A DNA stretch of 64,000 nucleotides from Celoporthe dispersa (taxonomy: Eukaryota > Ascomycota > Sordariomycetes > Diaporthales > Cryphonectriaceae), in NCBI GenBank assembly GCA_016584495.1, contig WAID01000003.1, forward strand, positions 124,001 through 188,000, in the 5' to 3' direction. The translations under genes were made by a program, and so were the position numbers. How positions within the stretch are numbered: the stretch's first letter is position 1; every line of letters begins with the position of its first letter. The notes beneath the pieces were generated by a model. The model searched no databases. It saw only the letters and a program-made list of their open reading frames with translations, and was not told the origin of the DNA. Below are positions 48,357-59,221 of this stretch, in pieces.

Positions 48357-49903
48357 ATGGCTGCCGTTCTCTGTACATGCCTTGGCATGCTTGCGGCCCA
48401 GGCCGTGGCAAATCCTCTCGAGCAGCGTCAGTCAACAGTCACGGCTGTCGTGAACTTTAGCAACAACACAGGATCCCCCCAGCACCTCGCTGCCGGCACC
48501 CTCTATGGCCTGCCCGACGACACAACGCAAATTCCTACCGATTTCTTCACTGACATGGGCTGGAACTACGAGCGAGCCGGTGGTGCCCAGACAACCGGCA
48601 AGGGCTGGATCTGGGGCCTCACCGCATACCAGTAAGTCTTTTACACGCCTGACGCATATTTATGTCTTAGCGAGACATGCAGTCCATTAATGATCATCTC
48701 AAAGGGAGCGGTTCGCCACAGTGCTCGACAATTATGAAACAACCATGGCCCACGGCGGTACCTTCATCCTGCTGATCCACGACCTGTGGGGCGCGGATGG
48801 CACTCAGAACTCTTCTGCGCCGTACCCAGGTGACGATGGGGACTGGACCAGCTGGGATGACTACCTCACTCAGCTCTTCTCAGACCTCAACGCCAACAGT
48901 ATGACCACCAAACTGGTGGTTGACATCTGGAATGAGCCCGACCTTACTGCTTTCTGGGATCGTACCCAGGATCAGTACTTGGAGATGTGGGGACGGACGT
49001 ACTACAGGTGGCGGTAAGTTGTAAATATGGCGGGCCGGGTATGATTACTCCTACCTAAGTAGGTATGCTGACGGTTGTGACGTTTTGTACAGCGCTGAAT
49101 ATGGGACCGCTGTCCTCCTCTCCGGCCCTGCCAGCGCCGGTGAGCCCCTGACTTCCAACACCTGGTGGCAAGCCTGGGCCTCATTTGTTGCCTCCAACGA
49201 CAGTGTTCCAGACCAGTACGCATGGCACATGGAGGGCGGCGGCGGAGACTTGCTGTCTGCCTATGGCGGCCTGGTCGCCACCCAGAAGGAGTACGGATTA
49301 GCCGCCAAACCTGTAAATATCAACGAGTACGGCGTCTATGATGAGCAGGTTCCCGCCGGTTCTGCATGGTGGATTTCACAACTCGAGCGTATTGGTGCCC
49401 ATGGTCTGCGCGGGAACTGGCTCAGCGGCTACGAGCTCCATGACTTTCTAGCTTCGCTCCTGAGCAAGCCTGATAACCCCGACAACGGCGACTACTCGGC
49501 AACAGCAACAGGATATTACCCAAATGGTGATTACCAGGTGTACAAATACTACTACCAGAACATGACCGGCTACCGCGTCGGCACCACTCCTTCGTCCGAC
49601 TTGAAGCTGGACGCTTATGCCACCGTCGGCTCCAGCTCCGCAATTGTGCTGGTCGGAGTACGCATCACCACCGGCACCTGGGAGCTGCAGCTTAACGACC
49701 TGTCCTCCATCGGTCTCCCCACCTCGGGAACCCTCAATGTCCAGACCTGGGGCTTCCCAGTCGCTTCTGACGTCCACTATGGCGAGGTCGATGGGCCCAC
49801 AAACCTTGGTATATATGGTCACGCTTACACCGATAACACGGTCACCTTTCCCGTTTACCAGACTGACACGACGACCGCCTATGCCTTTGAGTTCTCAATT
49901 TAA
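48357..49903 (+). CDS. secreted glycoside hydrolase, GH39-like (clan GH-A)
   Basis: Three exons (48,357-48,631; 48,705-49,013; 49,093-49,903) give 464 residues in frame. The chosen ATG gives a clean signal peptide (MAAVLCTCLGMLAAQAVANP) followed by LEQRQ; an upstream in-frame ATG at 48,336 is less likely. The barrel shows GWNYERAGGAQ, LLIHDLWG, VDIWNEPDLTAFW (acid/base Glu of clan GH-A) and VNINEYGVYDEQVP (nucleophile Glu). A beta-rich C-terminal domain ends AYAFEFSI. GH39 enzymes are beta-xylosidases or act on related pentosides. Extracellular release of pentose-containing fragments would feed the adjacent transporter and GH127 enzyme (inference). Family assignment is from motifs; another GH-A family cannot be excluded. 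Confidence 0.78.
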
Positions 49904-50144
49904 GAGAGCAAGACCTGACTATTGGAGAAAAGACGAGTGGGCGGATGAAGTTTATTTGACGTGTAAATATAAATAAGCCGTGGATCTATTTTTCAGATAC
50001 TCCCTAGGGATGTGATACATATTTTATTATCTTGTACCGCAAGTTCACAACGAAAGATATGTAATACATACGCATACAAAAAGAAAGGCACGGCAAGGCA
50101 GGCTGCATATCGCGAGTGTGGCGATATAAAAAATTGTCGAGGTA
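49904..50144. other. short convergent spacer
   Basis: 241 bp between the GH39-like gene and the regulator on the opposite strand, AT-rich, probably holding both 3' processing signals. Nothing else. Confidence 0.5.
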
Positions 50145-52916
50145 TCAAGGAGATGCCGACCCACGTGCCTGCCTAGAATTCGATCCCGTCTGACGCCACT
50201 GGCTGTCCTGTTCACAGACAACAATAAGCCGCGTGAGGACGTGCAGATATCGGGATCGAATGGGCCATTTATCCAAGGTGTTTAGCAGCTTACACCCCTC
50301 GCGTAGCATCCGCAGCGGGCCGCTAGGGGCGGTGATATTGCCGACGCCCATGATAGTCGCATTCATGGACCTCCCGCGCTTGATGAATATCTGGACCAGT
50401 TCGTCGTCCGTTGGTCGGTCTAAACGGATGGAAGATATGTCTTCGAGGTCGGATGACCATTCTCCGTCCTCGTGCGGACTGGTGTTGATGGATGCCCGTG
50501 ATGACGTGTTCAGCTGCTGGGGTGGACAAAAGCTGCCGTAGGCCCAAACCACCAAGGTAGCTAGGAACACCTTGACGGGTTCGAAGAAGGCGTCCATGGA
50601 ATAGCGTCGGATATGCCAGAAGAAGACGCCACAATGGACCAGCGCAAGCCGTGCTTTGTACTGGTCGTCCGTGATCCATTTCTGTACTTCCTGGCACTGC
50701 TCCTTGAATCTCTCCGCGGCCGGGCCATGTTTAACATTCCCCGATACCAGCGACTCGGCCAGCTCACGTATGGTCTGGTACGGTGAAAGCAGGACTAGTC
50801 GAGCAAAATGTAGGTGCAAGACGGTCGAGTTCTCGGTTCCGGTCTTGGCAATCTCGCTATTTGCGATCCAGTGAAGCACATCTAAGCAATCGCATGCCGC
50901 ATTTCTCCACTGATTGTAGAGAGGTATCTGAGGTAGCCAGGATGGACCGGTGAGATCGCGCGACTCAGCACTTCCTTTTTGTGCCGAGGGAGTCCAGCGA
51001 AGTAAAGGTCTGTTGAAAGATCTGGATACATCCCAGGTCTGACAATATAGGCCGTGAATCGTCAGAACTTGGGCAAAATCTCCGATTCCCGGAAGGAGCC
51101 GCTTCTCCACGTATAATACCCTCAATGCCTTTTCCAGAGTGGGTTGCTTGATAGGGACCTGTATCTGGTCTGTCTCGGCCTCCCAAATGTCTTCTGTGCA
51201 GGGCAGTGCTATGTTAGCAAAGTCCAGTAGCAAAGCTGACGGCGCCCCGAAGTGATAGCGAGACATGCTCTCGACAAGCCAAATTGCATGACAAAGGCGA
51301 CGCGCGCTCTCCAAAAGCTCCCAGCGTCGCCAATCTCGAGAGTCAATCTCGCCCCGCAGAGCTGCGGGTTGAGTCCTGTACAATGACTTGTACTCGCCGA
51401 CAAGTTCCTCAAGTGCTAGCGTTTTGTATCTCTCAAGCCGTCTCGAGCCGCAATACGCTAAGCCAATGTAATTGAGGAGTTTCGACTGGACCACACCAAG
51501 TGACTCTATTGTCATAGTTCCAGTCGAGAACACGGCTCGCTGTTGTTGCAAGACTCTCCGGAGAAATTCGTGGAGAGCCACTGCCAACTCCATGTCTCCC
51601 ATCTCGAGATACTGACTTCCGATTGCCGACATGGCTAACTTGACAACCCAGGAAGATGTTTCGCCACTGATCAGCTCAAGTCGCATCAAAGGTAGTACCC
51701 CGGGGTCAAAATGTCGTCTGTAAAGTGCCAGTAGCGTCGCGAACGTGGGTATGGGCGGAAGCTCAGTGGACAAGAAAGGCCCATCATTGATGGTGCCATT
51801 GGGTGGTAGACAGCAATCTTGAAAGGCTTGGCTCATCATACGATACTGCTCAAGTGTGAATGGTTGGATGCGGGTGCTTGGAAGGTCTTGCGTGAGGACG
51901 TTTGGCAGCGGAGTCAGCATAAAGCTGAAGCGGTCAGGCTCTGGCGGCATCACCAGCAGCTCTGGACAAGCGCGAGGCGATCCTCTCGAAGATGCTTCGC
52001 TGAATAGCCGATTGGCATACCGTCCGTTCCGAGGCTTTCTAGCACCCCTGTTGTCCACATAAGCTGTGCCAGACGTTTCGGCGTCAGCTGAATCCGGAAA
52101 ACCCCCAGAGATCGAATGCGATTGATCGCCAATTGGCCCTATCGGCTGCGCCGTTGGTGAGAGCTGATTCGATAGGTCGTTGACGCCAGTGGATGAGCTC
52201 CAATACTGCTCGCTTGAAGCCATGGGGTTGTAGTCGAACTCGGTCAGGTCAAGGTCCATGGATGGCGAGATCCAGTTCAGGGCGGAGATCATGTGAGTAT
52301 TGGCCTCATGAGGCATCAGATCGACGGGATGGATCTGCTGTTGCATAAAGACGCATGGCTCTGTCCGATGCTCTTGCATAGCGATGGCTGAATGCTGTTG
52401 CTGCACCTGCTGCTGTGCAGCAATTGTTATCGACTGCATCTCCTCACTCTGATGGTCCGTGTATTGAGGATTGGCATGAAGCGCATCTGCCCCCGTCGAC
52501 GGGTCGTTACTCTCGCTGACCTCGGGGAACGTGCATGCCAGCGACTTCTTCTCGCATCGCGTGCATGGTTGAGCACCACTGCATTTTACTCTCGAGGCGG
52601 CGCAGTTCGTGCAGGCCCGAAATCTTCGCAGCGGTACATGGGGCCGATGAACATTTTGGTGGCGGTCTAGAGCGTCTCTATAATGCTCGTGGGGTCAGTC
52701 GCGCACCTCTTATGAGCGGCGGGTTCAAATCAGGACGGAACCTGGCTGGGTGATGTACTTTCGGCTGAATTTTCTACCGCAGACACGGCATATGCGATCC
52801 CTCTCCTTGGTGTGCGTCGCTAGATGTCGCTTGAGATGTTCCGCCCGGTCAAAGTGTCGTTCGCATATCGGGCAAGCCTGTCGAGAGGCTGATGGCCTTC
52901 GCGGGTGGCTTTCCAT
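50145..52916 (-). CDS. transcription factor with C2H2 fingers plus Zn2Cys6 cluster
   Basis: Two exons (52,916-52,759; 52,677-50,145) give 896 residues with no lesion. Residues 15-60 hold two C2H2 fingers (CPICERHFDRAEHLKRHLATH; CRVCGRKFSRK/DALDRHQNVH, split by the intron). Directly after comes a Zn2Cys6 cluster: CTNC-x6-C-x5-CTRC-x6-C. A Gln-rich segment follows, then a long fungal regulatory domain (FATLLALYRRHFDPGVLPLM, SAIGSQYLEMGD, WRRWELLESARRLCHAIWLVE). The double-finger plus binuclear-cluster layout is known in a minority of ascomycete regulators. It sits tail-to-tail with the GH39-like gene and may regulate the pentoside gene set (inference). Nuclear DNA-binding protein. Confidence 0.88.
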
Positions 52917-54315
52917 TCGAAAAGGAGGAGCATGAGCCCAAGGCTGGTGCTCAATGTTACGGTCACGTGCCTCACATGAACAATCACCACAGTCGGTCTT
53001 GGTACACCAGTGAAAACACGCCGATAGCTAATGACTTGTTGGTGTGGATGTGTGTACTGAGCACGAAGCGTGGGGTTTCCTAAGTCGCATGATCCACCTG
53101 ACGTGGAGGTCCAGCCAGGTCAGCCTCAGGCGGGCTCGTTCGTCACCGCAGAATGTCTGGGTGATGCCAGGTGCCAGGCACGACCAGGTTCACGGACCGA
53201 CTTGCTCCGGGCGACAAGACGTCTACCAGGCTAAGCTAGAACCAGACTAGTAGGTTTTTGGTGGCTAGTGCAGGTGCGGTTGGACAGATGTCCGGAGGAG
53301 CAGTCGCCATGGTCAACAGTGGATCTCTGCAGTCTCAACTTGCACGAGGTAGAGATTTTGCCGTCATTGACGACATTCACCCTTTTTTTTCCTTCAGTTT
53401 TTTTTTTTTTCGGGGTCGGGTAAATATCTGTCGTTTCACAGCCGTGGTAATGAGACCCATTGGTACTATCCCGGATCCCTCGACCACTGACACCTGGTTT
53501 ACAGAGTGCCAGCTCTTGCTTAAACGACGCCTTCTCGAACCTCTTAAAGAGAATATTTGTTTTGGAACATTTCTACGAGGATAGTGCTGTAGCACTGAGC
53601 AATACTTTCAATCCCAAGTTTTGCTTCTGCACCTCTGACCCTAACATCGCAGCTCCAAAAACCACTACACGAGACGTCAAAGAACACTGGTTCCTGGAGG
53701 CTATCATTACTTTCTTCCAGACCCATACCCTCCGAACACGGTGATGGCCAAGGATTAGGACAGAACTCTATGTTAACATTTTGATGTTCCTTTATTAATT
53801 TCATATAACTCAAGTTGCTAAAAAATCAAGTTTTAATACTTGCTTCTGTGTCAGATGGATCAGCTTTCTGCTAGTGTGGTGCTAGCAGAGCATGGGCCCT
53901 TCCCCTCGCCCTCAAATAAGGTTGAAATAGGCTTTGTGTCGCCATTCCAATTCGTGGCCACTGCAAGAACCAGCTTCTGTGTCACCAAAGACGTACCAGC
54001 AGTCAGTCCACCTCGTTCTCGCTCTCCGTCATCGTCATCCCACCTGGCTTACTTGGGTGGACATTTCTGATAACTGAGAAGAATTATTTTGCTGTGCCGC
54101 TGCCACAACCCCGCTCGTTTCCCCTTGCGTCACCTACCAGGTTTCAACCTACCCCCCCCCCCACCCTATAAATTGTTCTTTATCTGCTACATTTGTCTTT
54201 TCCAAATTTCCAGCTTCTGCAAGATCTCACTCTTGTCACCACCGTATTCTTACTTGTCCTATTCTAGGAGCTTACAACGAAGACTACCATTTTCAGCAAG
54301 CATTCCACCTTCGCG
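52917..54315. other. 1.4 kb intergenic, no gene supported
   Basis: Divergent promoter region between the regulator and the hydrolase. Contains poly-T runs near 53,382-53,411 and a poly-C run near 54,153. The leader before 54,316 is pyrimidine-rich, as in many fungal promoters. Confidence 0.5.
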
Positions 54316-55518
54316 ATGACAGCGTACCCGATGAACGAAGGCGAGGTTGCCTTAGAGGTGCCGGGCGCCGGAAAGCCATGCAAGACATGGTACAAGATTC
54401 TCGGCAGACTTGAGTCTACTACAGGTCCTGTCCTCATAGCGCTCCATGGCGGGCCTGGCGCCGGGCATGAGTATCTCGTGCCTCTGGCTGACCTCTACGA
54501 GCCATACGGCATCCCCACCCTTCTCTACGACCAAATTGGGTGTGGTCGCTCTACACACCTCCGCGAAAAGATGGGGGATGCTGAGTTCTGGTCTTTTGAC
54601 CTTTTCATCAAAGAGCTAGACAACCTCATCGACCACTTGAAGCTGAGGGAAAGAGGCTTCTTCCTCCTTGGTCAAAGCTGGGGCGGCGTTCTTGCCGCTT
54701 CGTATGCTATGAGCGGCCGCCAGGGGGAGAGTCCAGCTGGACTGAGAAAATTGGTCATCTCGAGCGGACCCTCTAGCATCCCGCTGTACGGTAAGTCCTG
54801 TTAGCTCATTCTGCTCTCTCTTCATTCTAGAAAAGCCTGTTATACCTTGTCAAAGGACAAGTCTCTAAGAACCATAATATCTTCTTCTGGGAACACCAAG
54901 GAAAGCATCTTTCGACTGGAGTGGCTGGCAACCTAACCTGCTATAGAAAAGGGCCTGAAAGGGCTTCTCGCCAAGCTACCGGCCGAAGTTCGGAGAACGC
55001 TCGAAGACTGCGAGAGACGAGGCGACCACGAAAGTGAAGAGTTCCAGAATGCATCCAAGGTCTTCAATGCCCACTACGTTTGTAATTTGGACCCAATGCC
55101 TGAAGAGATCATTGCTTCGTTCAAGAACATGCACGATGACCCTACTGTATACCTAACGATGTGAGTGTTCCATATAAAATGGCATTCCTAGTAGAGTGAG
55201 GTTGATCCCAAATATTTGAGCTAATTTCAATGATGACGCAGTCAAGGTCCAGCGGAATTTGTCATTGTCGGCTCCATCAAAGGCTGGGAAGGCTGGAAGG
55301 GTGGGCACAAAATTCAGGTGGAAACACTTCTCATCAACGGCAAGACTGATGAGGTTACGAACCTCAGCATGTATCCCTGGTTCAAGACTATTCCTAAGGT
55401 AAGATGGATCACTCTGGGCGGTAGCCACATGTCACATTGGGAGGATAGGGCGCACTATATGCAGGAGGTGGGTGACTTCTTGGTGAGCACGGCACCTGAT
55501 GAGAGGTCTGAACTTTGA
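54316..55518 (+). CDS. alpha/beta-hydrolase, proline iminopeptidase / L-amino-acid amidase type (S33)
   Basis: Three exons (54,316-54,790; 54,947-55,160; 55,242-55,518) give 321 residues. HGGPGAGHEYL is the oxyanion-hole motif of S33 peptidases, GQSWGGVLAASYAM holds the nucleophile Ser, LLINGKTDEVTN the Asp, and GGSHMSHWED the His. The motif set and length fit fungal prolyl aminopeptidases and amino-acid amidases, which cleave N-terminal residues or amides in the cytosol. No signal peptide. No lesion. Neighbours give no hint of substrate. Confidence 0.88.
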
Positions 55519-56345
55519 GGGAGGGATGGAAAATTTTGTTTACATAGGCATGTGAGGACCAACACGGGGACATGCCGAGCATAACAGACACTTCCATTCC
55601 TTCCCTGGCATTTTGCGGTTCAAGTCTCAGTAGAGGAGGAACCTTGGAAGGCACGATTGGCCTGGCGCACACCGTAGCTTAGTACTGGGCTATGCCGTGC
55701 TTCATTCAGCGTACGAGGCCTAAAAGTTGGTAATCAACTAGGTAGTGGAACTCAAAGACACTTTCATAGCTTATCAAGTGGCCTGCACAATCTTTGGTAT
55801 GGAAATGTGAATCCTTGAGGTCTGGGGCGCAGGGGATGAGAAGCCCTAACACGGGTTCAGTTCGAAGTTCATTCCGGGTGCTACTGTATTCAGCAGGACC
55901 ATCATCAAGCCTCGGCAAAATTCTGAATTGGGACTCTTGCTCTTGAGTTGTGGAAAGAGTTATGAAAATTTGGAGAACGACTTACCAGCTTTGTATGAGG
56001 TCCAATATTTTCATGGATAGCAAACTGTGACGAATGTACTTTTGGGCTGTAGCTAGCAGTAAAGTACACAGCGCTCTCGGCTAGGTCTGGAAATATTTAT
56101 TCCTACCCAGCGGCCTATAATCCCTAATTTGGAAAGGGCAGATGGTGACATATGCAACCTTTATAAGCTAATCATGCATCTTGCTTCCATACGTTCTGTA
56201 TCAATAGAAGACACATGATCATTTAAGACCCTGTCACCCCCAATTCTATTGTCTACGCATGAAGCGGGGAGCCGAGGCCTGAACGCACTTTGACAGCACC
56301 AACTTTCTACAAGCACTGATTGCCACACCTGCTGTCTGTGCGATC
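55519..56345. other. intergenic, no gene seen
   Basis: 827 bp between two plus-strand genes. No coding frame, repeat or RNA gene supported. Confidence 0.5.
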
Positions 56346-58884
56346 ATGGTTGATATTGCTCCTGAGATCTACGGCCATCACGGCGCTGCACCAATGCAGT
56401 CAATAAGGGCAGAATGGGACCAAACGGCGCTGACGCCCAATCAGATCGCCGAGGCGTATCGAGCATCTTTGAACGAGCACCGAATGACCTTTTCCGAAGC
56501 ATATAAAAGCTACAAGAAGGCTCTCTTCTGGAGTGCTGTTATGGGACTTGTGAGTCAGGGTCAAAACATCTAGCTTCAGATCCTTTAGATGGGCTTAGGT
56601 TGCGCTTGCAGTAACTCATCGAGACCTCCCTCACATCATATCGAAAATTTGGAAGCTGAAATAGAATATTTGTCAAGACTATCATCATGGAATCCTATGA
56701 CCAGATCCTCATCAGCTCCTTTTACGCCCTGCCAGCCTTTCAGAAAACTTTTGGTTTCGAAACATCGGACGGATCTTACCAAGTGTCAGCCCCTTGGCAA
56801 TCAGCCCTCAGTAAGTTGTTGCTTTAATCATCTTTTTTGGGGGGGGGGGGAGGGAGGGTTTCTTTTTATTATCAAAGCTGATATATCAAATAGCACTTGT
56901 TCAGAACGTCGGGCTCATCATCGGCATTTTTGCCAATACTTTTCTTGTTGACCGCTATGGTAGTAAGTAGTTCCACAAATCGATGCATCATATCGTGGAT
57001 ACTTTTCCGTTCTAATCTCCACAAAAAAAAAAAAAAAAAAAAAAACAGACATCGTTCTTGTGCAAATAGCACTTATTCTCGTCGCCGGATTTGTTACGAT
57101 TCTCTTTTGTGCCAAATCTGCGGTTATGCTTCTTGTGGGAGAGATTCTTCTTGGGTTCCCCCTTGGCACTATCCAAACAATTGCTCGTGAGTCGACATGG
57201 CAGACCCTTTCTTGCTGTATCACATGTCTAATGCCTCATTAGAGGCTTACTGTATTGAAGTCGCGCCGCTCGCTCTGCGTCACTATGGCCCAACTGTAAG
57301 AATCCTATTCTCTCAATTTGTATATCTCATACCTCACGCGATGCCCCCCTGGACGCGGAGTCTGCCCAAGTGGAGCAGGGGCAGTATAAGAGTCGAGATC
57401 CCACTGAAGACTTTGCCTTTGCAAAATGCTTATGAAGTTCTTCGCACCCGATTTCCCTCTCGAGTACTAATAATCGCACCACACAGTATATCAATTTGTG
57501 TTGGGTATTTGGGCACATTATTGCCACGGGTATTCTCCGGGCATATGCTGATAATCCGACGGAATGGGCCTGGAGGATTCCTTATGCCATCCAGGTCAGC
57601 CACTAATTCTGATATGATACAATACGCAGACCTCGAGCTATCAGGCGCCTCGTCATACTGATACAGAAATGCGTAGTGGATTTGGCCGGCACCTTTGTTC
57701 ATTTGCGTAAGCTCCCCGAGACTTTGCAGGCACCAAGAACGCAAAACATTGCTGACCATTATCATCAACTCTAGTTATGTTTCGCACCCGAATCTCCGTG
57801 GTTCCTCGTCCGCGCGGGGCGGCATGACGAGGCTCTGAAAGCCCTCAACCGCCTTTCGCACAATGTTGACAACCGCGAGACGCTTTCGCTGATTCAACAC
57901 ACCGTGATCTTGGAGAACCAGCTCGAGTTCGGTTCTTCGATCTGGGACTGTTTCAGGGGCACGGATCTGCGTCGCACTGAGATTGCGTGTATTACATGGT
58001 CCAGCCAGATCTGGACTCAATTTGCGCTCGCTTCGGGCACCTACTTCTTCGAGATTGCGTAAGTGGGCGCATTTGAACTCTCTATATCCCAAGTAACGCT
58101 AATATTGATGTAATACCTCCTCTGGAAGTGGTCTTGCTACGACAGACTCTTTTGATCTAGGCATCGGACAATATGGAATGGCAGGCCTTGCCACCATGAT
58201 CTCCATGGGCCTCCTTGAAAGAGTGGGCAGGCGTACGCTTTGGCTCTGTGGGCTTGCTGGCATGTTTGTGCCCATCGTTTCCATCGGCATACTGTCTTTA
58301 CTGCCACACCAGACATCCGCTGTTGTCTGGCCACAAGGGGTTTTCATACTCGTTAGATTCTTCGCTTATGGGATCTCTTGTGGTCCAATTCCATTTGTTT
58401 ACTGTGGCGAGATCAGCTCTGTCAGGCTTCGGCAAAAAGTGAGTCAAACAACACCACGTTATACAAAGCTCACTTTCTCGTCTTGTCTAACTTCTAGAAT
58501 TTCACATTAGACGTTGGCACTTTCACGTAACTTTTACAACATTGTAAACCTGATTTCGTCTTCTGTATCGCCGTACCTCATTAACCCTACCGCAGCGGAC
58601 CTGAAGGGCAAAACTGCTTGGATAAGCGCGGGACTTACGGTGCTAATTGGCATATGGAGCTATTATCGTTTTCCAGAGACTAAAGGCAGGAGTTTTGAGG
58701 AGCTCGATATTCTCTTTGGTGAGCACCCTATCGCTGCAACCTTAGTTATCAGCACGGCTTCATCTTACTAGCATTCAAAACAGCCAAACAAGTCCCCGCG
58801 AGAAAGTTCAAATCCTACCAGATAAGGATTGAAGAAGAATTTGGACTTATTGACGAGAAACCGACAGTGACTACTGTCGATTGA
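56346..58884 (+). CDS. MFS sugar transporter (maltose-permease type), multi-exon
   Basis: About nine introns, all with usable borders, join into a complete permease. MVDIAPEIYGHHGA opens a long cytosolic N-terminus. After intron 1 (56,550-56,677) come IIMESYDQILISSFYALPAF (TM1), VQNVGLIIGIFANTF, YCIEVAPLALRHYG (TM4/5), then FAPESPWFLVRAGRHDEALKAL and DLGIGQYGMAGLATMISMG. Last are GPIPFVYCGEISSVRLRQK and RFPETKGRSFEELDILF, with a stop at 58,882-58,884. These are the hallmark motifs of fungal sugar:H+ symporters. Introns contain a G11 run (about 56,838) and an A22 run directly before an acceptor (about 57,026-57,047). Distinct from the transporter at 45,648; substrate unknown. Confidence 0.85.
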
Positions 58885-59221
58885 TGGATAGGATCTGTAC
58901 TATTCGTGCATCATGCCCTCCAAATTAGCGGTTTGTCGGTTGCTTAGATCTGTGAGCTTCAGATATAGGCCCGAATTTCGCGGTCGAAAATATGGGTACT
59001 AGCTTGGTCTTATAACGGTACAGATGGTGGCTTAACTATACTCAAGATAGTGTCAGGAAACTTGGGGTTATATTTTTTCATGGTGGTCTCACCACCTCCC
59101 AGTAAAAGCTTTCACCTACATTCGCCCGTGAATAATGTTTTGTGCACAGGAGACTGCCGTATTTTCTGAGTCTCTAAACTGTTAATCTTCAGTAAGATTT
59201 AATTAATTTTAAATGCTAGAT
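58885..59221. other. convergent spacer, no gene
   Basis: 337 bp of AT-rich sequence between two 3' ends. Nothing supported. Confidence 0.5.
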
